Assembly (NCBI RefSeq): GCF_025426255.1
Contig: NZ_CP104861.1
Span: 3,038,001-3,102,000, forward strand
Direction of reading: 5' to 3'
Origin: Pseudomonas fragi
GTDB lineage: Bacteria; Pseudomonadota; Gammaproteobacteria; Pseudomonadales; Pseudomonadaceae
DNA: 64,000 nt
Shown here: piece after piece, positions 18,854-28,002 of the stretch
Numbering within the stretch: the first letter of the stretch is position 1
How the letters are laid out: the number at the start of each line of letters is the position of its first letter
Notes under the pieces: model-generated
The model's database searches: none
Seen by the model: only the letters and a program-made list of their open reading frames with translations
Told to the model about the DNA's origin: nothing
Translations under genes and position numbers: made by a program

Positions 18854-19006
18854 ATGAACTACGCCACTTATTACCGCTTCGACCTTTGCACTGCATGGCG
18901 ATTTATCAGCCGCCGTTCGGGACAGCCTGCCACCTCCGAACGGACCCACATTGGTGGCACGCAAGCACTCACAGCCAGTCTGGCCAATTGTCGAACACCC
19001 CAGTAG
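18854..19006 (+). CDS. Leader peptide 2, aromatic-rich (50 aa)
   Basis: A second short frame from the ATG at 18854, with GAGG nine bases upstream, lying after the terminator. The start MNYATYYRFDLCTAWRF holds Tyr3, Tyr6, Tyr7, Phe9, Trp15 and Phe17. The stop is 47 bases before the DAHP synthase ATG. A GCGGG-ACAA-CCCGC hairpin lies between them, and GCTTC inside the Tyr-Arg-Phe codons (18876-18880) complements GAAGC of the downstream ribosome site. It may sense aromatic amino acids by controlling translation or a second structure, or couple translation to the enzyme. Mechanism is inference. Confidence 0.6.
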   Translation: MNYATYYRFDLCTAWRFISRRSGQPATSERTHIGGTQALTASLANCRTPQ

Positions 19007-19053
19007 GGCTGAGCGCGCGGGACAACCCGCCGCCTGCCCAGGAAGCACACACC

Positions 19054-20142
19054 ATGAACGCATCCGTTTCAGCTCTGCCAACCGTACACACTGCCACTGC
19101 CACCGTTTCGACCCGTCGTCTGCCCAGCGCATCGCAACTCAAACAGCAGCTGCCGCTGAGCGACATGCTTGGCAACCAGGTCCGCAATCAGCGCCAAGCC
19201 ATTCGCGCCATCCTCAACGGTGAAGACTCCCGTTTACTGGTTGTCGTAGGCCCCTGCTCCATCCACGACCCCCTCGCCGCACTGGAATACGCCAGCAACC
19301 TCGCAGCCCTGGCACATGAAGTGCGCGACGACTTGCTGCTGGTCATGCGTGCCTATATCGAAAAACCGCGCACCACCGTCGGCTGGAAAGGCCTGGCCTA
19401 CGACCCGCACCTGGATGGCAGCGATGACATGGCCCACGGCCTGACCCTGTCACGCGAACTGATGCTTGAAATGCTGCGCATGGGCCTGCCGGTTGCAACC
19501 GAACTGCTGCAACCCATTGCCGCTGGCTACTTCGACGACCTGCTGGGCTGGGTGGCCATTGGCGCCCGCACCACCGAATCGCAAATCCACCGCGAAATGG
19601 CCAGTGGTCTTGATCTGCCGGTGGGCTTCAAAAACGGCACCGACGGTGGTGTGGCAATTGCTTGCGACGCCATGCGCTCTGCGGCACACAGCCATCGTCA
19701 CTTCGGCGTCGATAGCCAGGGCCATCCGGCAATCGTCGAGACACGCGGCAACCCCGACACCCACCTGGTGTTACGTGGCGGCCACAGTGGCCCGAACTAC
19801 GACCGTGCCAGCCTCGCCAAGGCCCGCGCCGGACTGCAAAAGAGCGCTATTGCAACCCGCATCATGGTCGACTGCAGCCACGCAAACAGCGGCAAAGACC
19901 CGTTGCGTCAGCCTGAAGTGTTCAATGAGGTACTTGAGCAGCGCCTGGCAGGCGACCATTCGCTGATTGGGATGATGCTCGAAAGCCATCTGTTCGAAGG
20001 CTGTCAGCCCCTGAGCACGAACATGCGCTACGGGGTTTCCGTGACCGATGGCTGCCTGGGCTGGGATGCAACCGAGCAACTGCTGCGCAACGCCGCCCAT
20101 CAACTGCAAGCGCAGCGCCACAGCGCCAAGGCCATCGCCTGA
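19054..20142 (+). CDS. aroF: 3-deoxy-7-phosphoheptulonate (DAHP) synthase, class I
   Basis: 362 residues; the ATG at 19054 has AGGAAG a few bases upstream. It condenses phosphoenolpyruvate and erythrose-4-phosphate in the first step of the shikimate pathway. Signature motifs: VVGPCSIHDP, MRAYIEKPRTTVGWKGL, GFKNGTDGG, HLVLRGGHSGPNY, VDCSHANSGKD. The length fits the AroF/G/H isozyme family. Which aromatic amino acid inhibits it cannot be read from sequence alone, so the symbol is provisional. Two leader peptides and an attenuator precede it, which implies aromatic amino acid control of its expression. Confidence 0.93.
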   Translation: MNASVSALPTVHTATATVSTRRLPSASQLKQQLPLSDMLGNQVRNQRQAIRAILNGEDSRLLVVVGPCSIHDPLAALEYASNLAALAHEVRDDLLLVMRAYIEKPRTTVGWKGLAYDPHLDGSDDMAHGLTLSRELMLEMLRMGLPVATELLQPIAAGYFDDLLGWVAIGARTTESQIHREMASGLDLPVGFKNGTDGGVAIACDAMRSAAHSHRHFGVDSQGHPAIVETRGNPDTHLVLRGGHSGPNYDRASLAKARAGLQKSAIATRIMVDCSHANSGKDPLRQPEVFNEVLEQRLAGDHSLIGMMLESHLFEGCQPLSTNMRYGVSVTDGCLGWDATEQLLRNAAHQLQAQRHSAKAIA

Positions 20143-20164
20143 CAACCACGCTCTGCAAACAACA

Positions 20165-20195
20165 GCGCAACCCGGGAAAATGCCCACGGTTGCGC
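20165..20195 (+). terminator. Hairpin after DAHP synthase
   Basis: GCGCAACC and GGTTGCGC form an 8-bp stem, with an inner CGGG/CCC pairing. No T-run follows (AAAG), so it may be a weak terminator or an mRNA-stabilising hairpin. Confidence 0.35.
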
Positions 20196-20252
20196 AAAGC
20201 CGGTTTCGACTAAGGTGTTTTTATGACTCAAAAACACCTAGCGAGATTGATC

Positions 20253-21134
20253 ATGGATGACTCTGCAAACACCCAATACCCGATTTTACTGGTGCATGGC
20301 CTTTTTGGATTCGACCGGATTGGCTCCCACCATTACTTCAATGGCATCAAACAAGCGCTCACTGAGTGTGGTGCCAGCGTCTTTGTGCCGATTATTTCTG
20401 CCGCCAACGGCAATGAAGCCCGTGGCGACCAACTGCTCGAGCAAATACACGGCTTGCGCAGACAGACCGGAGCACCACGGGTCAACCTTATCGGCCACAG
20501 CCAGGGCGCCCTGACTGCACGTTATGCGGCAGCCATCGCCCCCGAGGTCATCGCCTCCGTTACTTCAGTCAGCGGCCCCAACCAGGGCTCGGAACTGGCC
20601 GACCGTTTGCGCTTGGCCTTGATCCCGGGACGACTTCCCGAAACCGTCGCGGCAGCCCTGACCACCGCACTCAGCGCATTCCTGTCGGCCCTCAGCGGCC
20701 ACCCGCAACTGCCTCAACATGCTTTGAACGCACTGAATGCCCTGACCACCGAAGGCGTTGCCGCCTTTAACCTGAAATACCCTCAAGGCTTGCCCACCAC
20801 GTGGGGAGGCATGGGGCCCGGACAAGTCAATGACGTCTTCTATTACTCCTGGAGCGGCATCATCAAAGGTTCACGGCTGACGGAGTCACTGAACCTGCTC
20901 GACCCCCTGCACAATGCCCTGCGTGTTTTTGGCAGCTTCTTTACCCGCGAGACCAGGGAAAACGACGGGATGGTCGGGCGCTTCAGCTCGCATCTGGGCC
21001 AGGTGATACGCTCGGATTACCCCATGGACCACCTCGACACCATCAACCAGGTAGCAAGAGGAAGCCGCAGGAACATTGACCCGATGCAGCTCTACGTGGA
21101 ACATGCCAGACGGCTGAAGCAAGCAGATCTGTAG
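20253..21134 (+). CDS. lip: Triacylglycerol lipase, P. fragi type (family I)
   Basis: 293 residues from the ATG giving MDDSANTQYPILLVHG; an ATG ten codons upstream is possible but would differ from the known enzyme. Alpha/beta hydrolase with oxyanion segment LVHGLFGFD, nucleophile Ser83 in GHSQG, Asp238 (ENDGM) and His260 (PMDHLD). Calcium-site and lid regions follow family I.1 lipases. Sequence and triad numbering match, from memory, the characterised cold-active P. fragi lipase. No signal peptide is apparent and no lipase foldase gene is adjacent, both as in the P. fragi enzyme. Its export route is unclear; the type II system in this window is a possibility. Confidence 0.92.
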   Translation: MDDSANTQYPILLVHGLFGFDRIGSHHYFNGIKQALTECGASVFVPIISAANGNEARGDQLLEQIHGLRRQTGAPRVNLIGHSQGALTARYAAAIAPEVIASVTSVSGPNQGSELADRLRLALIPGRLPETVAAALTTALSAFLSALSGHPQLPQHALNALNALTTEGVAAFNLKYPQGLPTTWGGMGPGQVNDVFYYSWSGIIKGSRLTESLNLLDPLHNALRVFGSFFTRETRENDGMVGRFSSHLGQVIRSDYPMDHLDTINQVARGSRRNIDPMQLYVEHARRLKQADL

Positions 21135-21226
21135 CGGGTAATCAAATCCCCAAAACCGCACATTTGCCGAGAAAAAAGCCACTGAATCCGGTAGGCTCGG
21201 CACTTTCTTGAAAGGAGTACACCCTC

Positions 21227-21508
21227 ATGGCCAAAGCCACTGCCCGTCACATCCTGGTTGCCACCGAAGACAAGTGCAACGAACTGAAAGCACAAATCGA
21301 AGGCGGCGCTGATTTCGCCGAAGTTGCCAAAGCCAACTCTTCTTGCCCATCCAGCCGTCAGGGCGGCGATCTGGGTTCTTTCGGTCCAGGCCAAATGGTT
21401 AAAGAATTCGACACCGTCGTCTTCAGCGCACCTATCAACGTGGTGCAAGGCCCGGTTAAAACCCAGTTCGGTTACCACCTGCTGGAAGTCACCAGCCGCC
21501 AGGACTAA
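21227..21508 (+). CDS. ppiC: Peptidyl-prolyl cis-trans isomerase C (parvulin)
   Basis: 93 residues, the size of free-standing parvulins. The whole protein is one rotamase domain: ARHILVATEDKC, FAEVAKANSSCPSSRQGGDLG, FGPGQMVKEFD, VQGPVKTQFGYHLLEVTSR. No signal peptide, so cytoplasmic. Good ribosome site (AAAGGAG). Followed by a strong terminator. Confidence 0.95.
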   Translation: MAKATARHILVATEDKCNELKAQIEGGADFAEVAKANSSCPSSRQGGDLGSFGPGQMVKEFDTVVFSAPINVVQGPVKTQFGYHLLEVTSRQD

Positions 21509-21529
21509 TCCTCCCCGCGCTGCGTGAAA

Positions 21530-21556
21530 ACGGCCCACCTTTTGGTGGGCCGTTTC
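21530..21556 (+). terminator. Rho-independent terminator after ppiC
   Basis: ACGGCCCACC, TTTT loop, GGTGGGCCGT, then a short T-run: a 10-bp perfect stem starting 22 bases after the stop. Confidence 0.9.
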
Positions 21557-21624
21557 GTATCCGCAATTGCAAACCGCGTGCTACGTTTCCTCATTCACGA
21601 AACCATCGTACTGAGGAATTGATC

Positions 21625-22395
21625 ATGAGCCTTAATGGCAAAACTGCATTGGTTACTGGTTCTACCAGCGGCATCGGCCTGGGCATCGCACTGAGCCTGG
21701 CCAAAGCCGGAGCGGACCTGATACTCAACGGCTTTGGCGATGCCAGCAAAGTCATTGCCGAGATCGAACAGTTCGGCGGCAAGGTTGGCCACCATCCGGC
21801 GGATGTCAGCGACCCCGCGCAGATCGCCGATATGATCAGTTATGCCGAACGCGAGTTTGGCGGCATCGACATTCTGGTCAACAACGCTGGCATCCAGCAT
21901 GTCGCCAGCGTCGAGGAATTCCCGGTAGAGCGCTGGGACTCGATCATCGCGATCAATCTGTCTTCGGTATTCCACAGCACCCGTCTGACCTTGCCCGGCA
22001 TGCGCAAACGCGGCTGGGGCCGTATCGTCAACATCGCCTCGGTTCACGGGCTGGTGGGTTCGGTCGGCAAAGCCGCCTATGTTGCCGCAAAACATGGGGT
22101 GATCGGCCTGACCAAAGTGGTAGGCCTTGAAACCGCCACCAGCAACATCACCTGCAACGCCATCTGCCCGGGCTGGGTGCTGACACCACTGGTGCAAAAG
22201 CAAATTGACCAGCGCATCAGCCAGGGTATTGACCCCTACCAGGCGCAGCATGATTTGCTGGCCGAAAAACAACCCTCACTGGAGTTCGTAACCCCGCCGC
22301 AACTGGGCGAACTGGTGCTGTTTCTATGCAGTGAGGCTGGCAGCCAAGTGCGCGGCGCAGCCTGGAATGTGGACGGCGGGTGGCTGGCGCAATAA
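21625..22395 (+). CDS. bdhA: D-3-hydroxybutyrate dehydrogenase (SDR)
   Basis: 256 residues from the ATG at 21625 with GAGGA upstream. Classical short-chain dehydrogenase: TGSTSGIGLG nucleotide motif, NNAGIQH, catalytic Ser139, Tyr152 and Lys156 (YVAAKHG). The segments NNAGIQHVASVEEFP, CPGWVLTPLVQKQI, LLAEKQPSLEFVTP and the end NVDGGWLAQ match the characterised 3-hydroxybutyrate dehydrogenases, including that of P. fragi. NAD-dependent oxidation of D-3-hydroxybutyrate to acetoacetate. Appears monocistronic. Confidence 0.88.
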   Translation: MSLNGKTALVTGSTSGIGLGIALSLAKAGADLILNGFGDASKVIAEIEQFGGKVGHHPADVSDPAQIADMISYAEREFGGIDILVNNAGIQHVASVEEFPVERWDSIIAINLSSVFHSTRLTLPGMRKRGWGRIVNIASVHGLVGSVGKAAYVAAKHGVIGLTKVVGLETATSNITCNAICPGWVLTPLVQKQIDQRISQGIDPYQAQHDLLAEKQPSLEFVTPPQLGELVLFLCSEAGSQVRGAAWNVDGGWLAQ

Positions 22396-22543
22396 GTTCG
22401 CGCAATACTGCACGCCGGACATGCAAAAATGCACACCAACCCTGCACTTATCAGGGTTGTAATGGGCAAATTTGCACTGTTAGCATCGCCTATCGTTCGC
22501 CCGTGAACACCTTCTAAAAATAATACAAAGCAGGGAGTTAGTG

Positions 22544-23650
22544 ATGACTGCTCAGGTTTCCTCCTCACCGACACCGGATGTCGCGCCGCTACAAGACACG
22601 ATTCTGGCCGAGGTCCGCAACCATATTGGCCACCTGACCCTCAACCGCCCCAGCGGCCTCAACGCCATCAATCTGCAGATGGTCCGCAGCCTTCAGCAAC
22701 ACCTGGATAACTGGGCTACAGACCCACAGATCAAGGCTGTAGTGCTGCGCGGCGCGGGTGAAAAAGCCTTCTGTGCTGGCGGCGATATTCGCTCGTTGTA
22801 CGACAGCTATCAAAACAAAGACACCCTGCACAGCGTGTTCTTCGAAGAAGAATACGCCCTCGACTTGACACTGCACCGCTACCCAAAACCCGTGGTTGCC
22901 TTGATGGACGGATTCGTCCTCGGCGGCGGCATGGGGCTGGTGCAAGGCGCGGATCTACGCCTGGTCACCGAGCGCAGCAAACTGGCGATGCCGGAAGTGG
23001 CCATCGGTTATTTCCCTGACGTCGGCGGCAGCTATTTTCTGACCCGTACACCGGGCCAACTGGGTACATATCTCGGCGTCAGCGGCGTGCAAATCCGCGC
23101 TGCCGATGCGTTGTATTGCGGACTGGCTGACGGCTACCTGGAGAGCAGCAAACTGGCTGAACTGGATCAGTGCCTGAACGCCCTCGCCTGGCAAACATCT
23201 CCCATTGACGACCTGACTGCGCTGGTAGCCCGGTTCGCGGTAGCTGCATTGCCCGATCCGCCGCTGGCCAGGCTGCGCCCTCTGATTGACAGTGTTTTCT
23301 CCCAAGACGACCTGCCGCGGATTGTTGCCCACCTGCGCGCCGTCATTGCACCAGAAACCCGCGACTGGGCCATTGAAACCGCTGACCTGCTGCAAACTCG
23401 CTCGCCACTGGCCATGGCCGTCACCCTCGAAATGTTGCGCCGTGGACGCGAGTTGCCCCTTGAACAGTGCTTCGCCCTGGAGCTGCACCTGGACCGCCAG
23501 TGGTTTGATCGCGGTGACCTGATGGAGGGCGTGCGCGCGCTGATTATCGACAAGGACAAAACCCCGCACTGGAACCCGCCAACCCTGGACGCGCTGGATG
23601 CGAACCATGTCGCCAGTTTTTTCACCGAATTCAACGCGAAGGGAGCCTGA
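22544..23650 (+). CDS. 3-hydroxyisobutyryl-CoA hydrolase-like enoyl-CoA hydratase family protein
   Basis: 368 residues from the ATG at 22544. Crotonase fold with LNRPSGLNAINLQMV, GAGEKAFCAGGDIR, FVLGGGMGL and PEVAIGYFPDVGGSYFL. The C-terminal extension beyond a normal hydratase (total ~370) is typical of HIBCH, which releases 3-hydroxyisobutyrate in valine catabolism. It sits three bases before an acyl-CoA dehydrogenase, the usual valine pair in pseudomonads. The mmsAB genes that complete the route are not in the window. Confidence 0.85.
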   Translation: MTAQVSSSPTPDVAPLQDTILAEVRNHIGHLTLNRPSGLNAINLQMVRSLQQHLDNWATDPQIKAVVLRGAGEKAFCAGGDIRSLYDSYQNKDTLHSVFFEEEYALDLTLHRYPKPVVALMDGFVLGGGMGLVQGADLRLVTERSKLAMPEVAIGYFPDVGGSYFLTRTPGQLGTYLGVSGVQIRAADALYCGLADGYLESSKLAELDQCLNALAWQTSPIDDLTALVARFAVAALPDPPLARLRPLIDSVFSQDDLPRIVAHLRAVIAPETRDWAIETADLLQTRSPLAMAVTLEMLRRGRELPLEQCFALELHLDRQWFDRGDLMEGVRALIIDKDKTPHWNPPTLDALDANHVASFFTEFNAKGA

Positions 23651-23653
23651 GCC

Positions 23654-24805
23654 ATGCAAGACATCGAACTGAGCGAAGAACAAGTGATGATCCGCGACAT
23701 GGCCCGCGACTTTGCCCGCCGCGAAATCGCTCCCCATGCCCAGGCCTGGGAAAAGGCCGGCTGGATCGACGATGCACTGGTTGCCAAGCTCGGCGAACTG
23801 GGGCTGCTCGGCATGGTGGTCCCGGAGGAATGGGGCGGCACTTATGTCGATTACGTCGCTTATGCTCTGGCCGTGGAAGAGATCTCGGCCGGGGATGCCG
23901 CAACCGGGGCGCTGATGAGCATCCATAACTCGGTGGGCTGCGGGCCCATCCTCAAATATGGCAGCGAGACGCAAAAGCAAACCTGGCTGGCGGAGCTTGC
24001 CAGCGGCCAGACCATCGCCTGTTTTTGCCTGACCGAACCACAAGCAGGCTCCGAAGCCCACAACCTGCGCACCCGGGCTGAACTGCGCGACGGGCAATGG
24101 GTGATCAACGGTGCCAAGCAATTTGTCAGCAATGGCAAGCGCGCCAAACTGGCCATCGTATTTGCAGTGACCGACCCCGACTTGGGCAAAAAAGGCATTT
24201 CGGCCTTTTTGGTGCCCACCTCCACCCCAGGTTTTATCGTCGACCGTACCGAACACAAAATGGGCATCCGCGCCTCGGACACCTGCGCCGTTACCCTGAA
24301 CAACTGCAGCGTGCCTGAAGCCAATATGCTCGGCGAGCGCGGCAAGGGGCTGGCCATCGCCCTGTCCAACCTTGAAGGCGGCCGCATCGGTATTGGCGCA
24401 CAGGCATTGGGGATCGCCCGGGCGGCCTTTGAGGCGGCACTGGGCTATGCCCGCGACCGGGTGCAGTTTGACAAAGCGATCATCGAGCACCAAAGCATCG
24501 CCAACATGCTGGCCGACATGCAAACCCGAATCAATGCTGCACGCCTGTTGATCCTGCATGCGGCGCGCCTGCGCAGCGCGGGCAAGCCCTGCCTCTCGGA
24601 AGCCTCGCAAGCCAAGCTGTTTGCTTCGGAAATGGCCGAGTATGTGTGCTCCAAAGCCATCCAGATCCACGGCGGCTATGGCTACCTTGAGGACTATCCG
24701 GTGGAGCGTTACTACCGGGACGCGCGAATCACCCAGATCTATGAGGGATCGAGCGAGATTCAACGGATGGTGATTGCGCGGGAATTGAAGAATTATCTGA
24801 TTTAA
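23654..24805 (+). CDS. Acyl-CoA dehydrogenase (isobutyryl-CoA type)
   Basis: 383 residues, FAD flavoenzyme. N-terminal helical domain, [19 protein letters not shown] flavin/substrate segment, and C-terminal signature [20 protein letters not shown] with IYEGSSEIQ; the expected catalytic Glu lies in this branch's helical domain. Paired with the HIBCH-like gene three bases upstream, it probably oxidises isobutyryl-CoA in valine breakdown and passes electrons to ETF. Substrate is inferred from context. Confidence 0.88.
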   Translation: MQDIELSEEQVMIRDMARDFARREIAPHAQAWEKAGWIDDALVAKLGELGLLGMVVPEEWGGTYVDYVAYALAVEEISAGDAATGALMSIHNSVGCGPILKYGSETQKQTWLAELASGQTIACFCLTEPQAGSEAHNLRTRAELRDGQWVINGAKQFVSNGKRAKLAIVFAVTDPDLGKKGISAFLVPTSTPGFIVDRTEHKMGIRASDTCAVTLNNCSVPEANMLGERGKGLAIALSNLEGGRIGIGAQALGIARAAFEAALGYARDRVQFDKAIIEHQSIANMLADMQTRINAARLLILHAARLRSAGKPCLSEASQAKLFASEMAEYVCSKAIQIHGGYGYLEDYPVERYYRDARITQIYEGSSEIQRMVIARELKNYLI

Positions 24806-24821
24806 GGGGTGCTACGAGAGC

Positions 24822-24854
24822 CCCTAACCCTCTCCCAAAGGGAGAGGGTTAGGG
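24822..24854. terminator. 15-bp hairpin between convergent genes (dispersed repeat type)
   Basis: CCCTAACCCTCTCCC and its exact complement with an AAA loop. It lies between two convergent catabolic operons and can stop transcription from either side, though it lacks a T-run. The CCCTCTCCCAAAGGGAGAGGG core recurs in many Pseudomonas genomes as a dispersed hairpin repeat. Confidence 0.7.
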
Positions 24855-24871
24855 TGAGGGGACTTTGATCT

Positions 24872-25645
24872 TTAGCGGTTTTTGAACTCCGCCTCACGTT
24901 TACCCACAAACGCCGCCATGCCTTCTTTCTGGTCGTGTGTCGCGAACATCGAATGGAATACCCGACGCTCGAAACGCACACCTTCAGCCAAGTTGACTTC
25001 GAAAGAGCGATTCACACATTCCTTGGTCAGCATCAGCACCGGCAGAGATTTCCTGGCGATCAGCGCCGCCACTTTCAGCGCTTCGTCGAGCAACTCATCC
25101 ACTGGCACCACACGGGCTACCAGCCCTGAACGCTCGGCCTCTTCGGCGCCGATCAAGCGTCCGCTCAAGCACATTTCCATCGCCTTGGCCTTACCCACGG
25201 CACGGGTCAGACGCTGCGTACCGCCCATGCCCGGCAACACCCCCAGGTTGATTTCCGGCTGGCCGAATTTGGCATTGTCACCGGCCAGAATAAAGTCGCA
25301 CATCATCGCCAGTTCACAGCCACCGCCCAAGGCAAACCCGGCCACCGCAGCAATAATCGGCTTGCGTCGGGTCGCTACGCGATCGCTGTCCGAGAACAGA
25401 TCGTCGAGATAAATTTGCGGGTAGGTCAGGTCCGCCATTTCCTTGATATCCGCACCCGCGGCAAAGGCTTTTTTCGAGCCGGTAATGACGATACAGCCAA
25501 TCCCGTTATCGGCTTCCAGCGTGTCCAGCGCCTGGTTGACCTCGCTGACCAACTGCGCATTCAGGGCGTTGAGCGCCTGCGGTCGGTTCAGGGTAATCAG
25601 GCCCACCTGCCCATGAATGTCCAACAGAATGGTTTCGTAACTCAT
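24872..25645 (-). CDS. Enoyl-CoA hydratase
   Basis: 257 residues, full crotonase fold: [50 protein letters not shown] with one catalytic Glu, and [18 protein letters not shown] with the other. Last gene of a five-gene minus-strand operon whose order (synthetase, SDR, thiolase, dehydrogenase, hydratase) matches the isoleucine beta-oxidation cluster I know from P. putida. It would hydrate tiglyl-CoA; this substrate is inferred. Confidence 0.92.
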   Translation of the reverse strand: MSYETILLDIHGQVGLITLNRPQALNALNAQLVSEVNQALDTLEADNGIGCIVITGSKKAFAAGADIKEMADLTYPQIYLDDLFSDSDRVATRRKPIIAAVAGFALGGGCELAMMCDFILAGDNAKFGQPEINLGVLPGMGGTQRLTRAVGKAKAMEMCLSGRLIGAEEAERSGLVARVVPVDELLDEALKVAALIARKSLPVLMLTKECVNRSFEVNLAEGVRFERRVFHSMFATHDQKEGMAAFVGKREAEFKNR

Positions 25646-25661
25646 CGCTTATGCCCTCGAT

Positions 25662-26789
25662 TCAAAGATTGCGCGAAATGACCATGCGCTGAATATCACT
25701 GGTGCCTTCATAAATCTGGCACACCCGTACATCGCGGTAGATCCGTTCCAGCGGAAAATCGCTCAAATAGCCATAACCGCCCAAGGTTTGCAACGCTTTG
25801 GAGCACACCCGCTCGGCCATTTCCGATGCAAACAGCTTGGCCTGCGAAGCCTCGACCAACGCCGACTGGCCACTGTCACGCAGCGCTGCGGCGTAACGAA
25901 CCATCTGCCGGGCGACGGCTATTTCAGTCGACATATCGGCCAGACGAAACGCCACCGCCTGATGCTCAACCAATGGTTGACCAAAGGTCACGCGTTCGCG
26001 GGCGTAGTCGCGGGCAGCTTCAAAGGCAGCCCGGGCCATGCCCACTGCTTGCGAAGCAATACCAATGCGCCCGCCTTCCAGGTTGCCGAGGGCAATTTTG
26101 TAGCCCTGCCCTTCTTCACCCAAGCGGTTGGCCACCGGCACTTTCAGGTCGGTAAACAGGATCTGGCAGGTGTCTGAAGCATGCTGCCCCAATTTGTCTT
26201 CAACCCGGGCCACGCTATAGCCCGGCGAATCAGTGGGGACGATAAATGCAGTGATCCCACGCTTGCCCGCCGCTGGGTCCGTCACCGCAAAAACTATCAC
26301 CACCCCGGCGTTTTGCCCCGAGGTGATGAACTGCTTGCAGCCATTGAGTACGTAATGATCGCCTTCACGGCGGGCACGGGTTTTCAGGTCGCTGGCATCG
26401 GAGCCGGCCTGCGGTTCGGTCAGAGCAAAAGCGCCAAGCATCGCACCGCTGGCCAGGGGGATCAAAAACTCCTGTTTTTGCTGCTCGGTGCCGTACTTGA
26501 GGATTGGCACGCAACCCACCGAGTTGTGCACGCTCATAATCGTGGAGCAGGATCCGTCGCCGGCGGCGATTTCTTCGAGGGCCATTGCGTAGGCCTGATA
26601 GCCGGTGTCGCAACCGCCCCACTCCTCAGGTACGAGCATGCCGAAAAACCCCAGTTGCGCCATCTCATCAATGGCCTCTCGAGGAAAGCGGTGCTGCTTG
26701 TCCCACTCAGCCGCAAAGGGCTTCAAACGTTCCTGGGCAAACTGTTGGGCCGCTTCGCGAATTTGTAATTGTTCGGATGTGGGCAGCAT
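25662..26789 (-). CDS. Acyl-CoA dehydrogenase (short/branched-chain type)
   Basis: 375 residues. [53 protein letters not shown] and QIYEGTSDIQRMVISR are the family signatures; the Glu of YEGTSD is the expected catalytic base. Lies 16 bases upstream of the hydratase. In this operon context, oxidation of 2-methylbutyryl-CoA to tiglyl-CoA is likely. Similar but clearly distinct from the acyl-CoA dehydrogenase at 23654. Confidence 0.9.
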   Translation of the reverse strand: MLPTSEQLQIREAAQQFAQERLKPFAAEWDKQHRFPREAIDEMAQLGFFGMLVPEEWGGCDTGYQAYAMALEEIAAGDGSCSTIMSVHNSVGCVPILKYGTEQQKQEFLIPLASGAMLGAFALTEPQAGSDASDLKTRARREGDHYVLNGCKQFITSGQNAGVVIVFAVTDPAAGKRGITAFIVPTDSPGYSVARVEDKLGQHASDTCQILFTDLKVPVANRLGEEGQGYKIALGNLEGGRIGIASQAVGMARAAFEAARDYARERVTFGQPLVEHQAVAFRLADMSTEIAVARQMVRYAAALRDSGQSALVEASQAKLFASEMAERVCSKALQTLGGYGYLSDFPLERIYRDVRVCQIYEGTSDIQRMVISRNL

Positions 26790-26798
26790 AAAAAATCC

Positions 26799-27992
26799 TT
26801 AATACAGACATTCCACGGCAATCGCCGTGGCTTCACCGCCGCCGATGCAGATGGCTGCAACGCCGAATTTGGCCTTTTGCTGACGCAATGCCGAAAGCAA
26901 GGTCACCAGGATCCGTGCTCCCGAAGCGCCTATCGGATGCCCCAGTGCACAAGCCCCGCCGTAGATATTGACCTTGCTGTGGGGGATATCCAGCTCGCTC
27001 ATCGTCACCAGGCTGACCACTGCAAACGCTTCGTTGATCTCGAACAGATCAACTTGGTTCAGATCCCAACCGGTCTTGCTCATCAGCCGCTTGATCGCGC
27101 CCACAGGGGCCGTCGGGAACAGCCCTGGCTCATCGGCAAACGCCGCATGGCCATGGATCACCGCCAGGGGTTTGAGCCCGCGTTTTTGCGCCTCGCTGCT
27201 GCGCATCAAAACCAGCGCCGCAGCACCATCGGAAATCGAACTGGAGTTGGCCGCCGTCACCGTGCCGCCATCGCGGAACGCCGGTTTCAGGGTAGGAATT
27301 TTTGCCAAATTGGCCTTGGGCGGTTGCTCATCATCACTGATCAGGCGTTGCTCCTTGCCCACGGTCACCTGCACCGGGACGATCTCGGCGCTGAAACTGC
27401 CGTCTTTGATCGCCTGCTGCGCACGGGTCAGCGAAGCCACGGCAAACGCATCCTGCGCCTCGCGACTGAAACCATGAAGCTGGGCACAGTCTTCGGCGAA
27501 AGTGCCCATCAGGCGACCACGGTCATAGGCATCTTCCAGACCGTCGAGGAACATGTGGTCCAGTACCCGGCCATGGCCCATGCGGTAACCGCTACGGGCA
27601 CGGTCCAGCAAGTACGGCGCATTGGACATGCTCTCCATGCCCCCCGCCACCACCACATCGACGCCCCCGGCCAGCAGCCGGTCGTGGCCCAGAATGGTGG
27701 CTTCCATACCCGAACCGCACATCTTGTTCAGCGTGGTGCAGCGCGTGCCCTTGTCCAGCCCGGCGCCCAGGGCGGCCTGACGCGCAGGTGCCTGACCGAG
27801 ACCGGCCGAGAGCACGCAGCCAAACAGCACTTCTTCCACACCATCAGGCGCCACCCCGGCCCGCTCTACCGCTGCACGGATCGCCGCAGCGCCGAGTTGC
27901 GGTGCGGTCAGGCCCTTGAAGTCACCTTGAAAACCGCCCATGGGCGTGCGTGCAACACTCACAATCACGACCGGATCATTGGCTATTGTCAT
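26799..27992 (-). CDS. Acetyl-CoA C-acyltransferase (thiolase)
   Basis: 397 residues from the ATG at 27992 (MTIANDPVVIVSVARTPMG), preferred over an upstream start inside the SDR end. Active-site Cys in NKMCGSGMEA, EINEAFAV with the conserved His-region, and GGACALGHPIGASGAR with the second Cys and His. Biosynthetic/degradative thiolase length. In this operon it would cleave 2-methylacetoacetyl-CoA to acetyl-CoA and propionyl-CoA. Confidence 0.93.
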   Translation of the reverse strand: MTIANDPVVIVSVARTPMGGFQGDFKGLTAPQLGAAAIRAAVERAGVAPDGVEEVLFGCVLSAGLGQAPARQAALGAGLDKGTRCTTLNKMCGSGMEATILGHDRLLAGGVDVVVAGGMESMSNAPYLLDRARSGYRMGHGRVLDHMFLDGLEDAYDRGRLMGTFAEDCAQLHGFSREAQDAFAVASLTRAQQAIKDGSFSAEIVPVQVTVGKEQRLISDDEQPPKANLAKIPTLKPAFRDGGTVTAANSSSISDGAAALVLMRSSEAQKRGLKPLAVIHGHAAFADEPGLFPTAPVGAIKRLMSKTGWDLNQVDLFEINEAFAVVSLVTMSELDIPHSKVNIYGGACALGHPIGASGARILVTLLSALRQQKAKFGVAAICIGGGEATAIAVECLY

Positions 27993-28002
27993 TTCACACC
28001 TC

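Noticed and set aside
22955..24763. 602-codon minus-strand frame across HIBCH and acyl-CoA dehydrogenase genes
   Set aside because: Spans two well-supported genes in antisense; composition artefact in GC-rich DNA.
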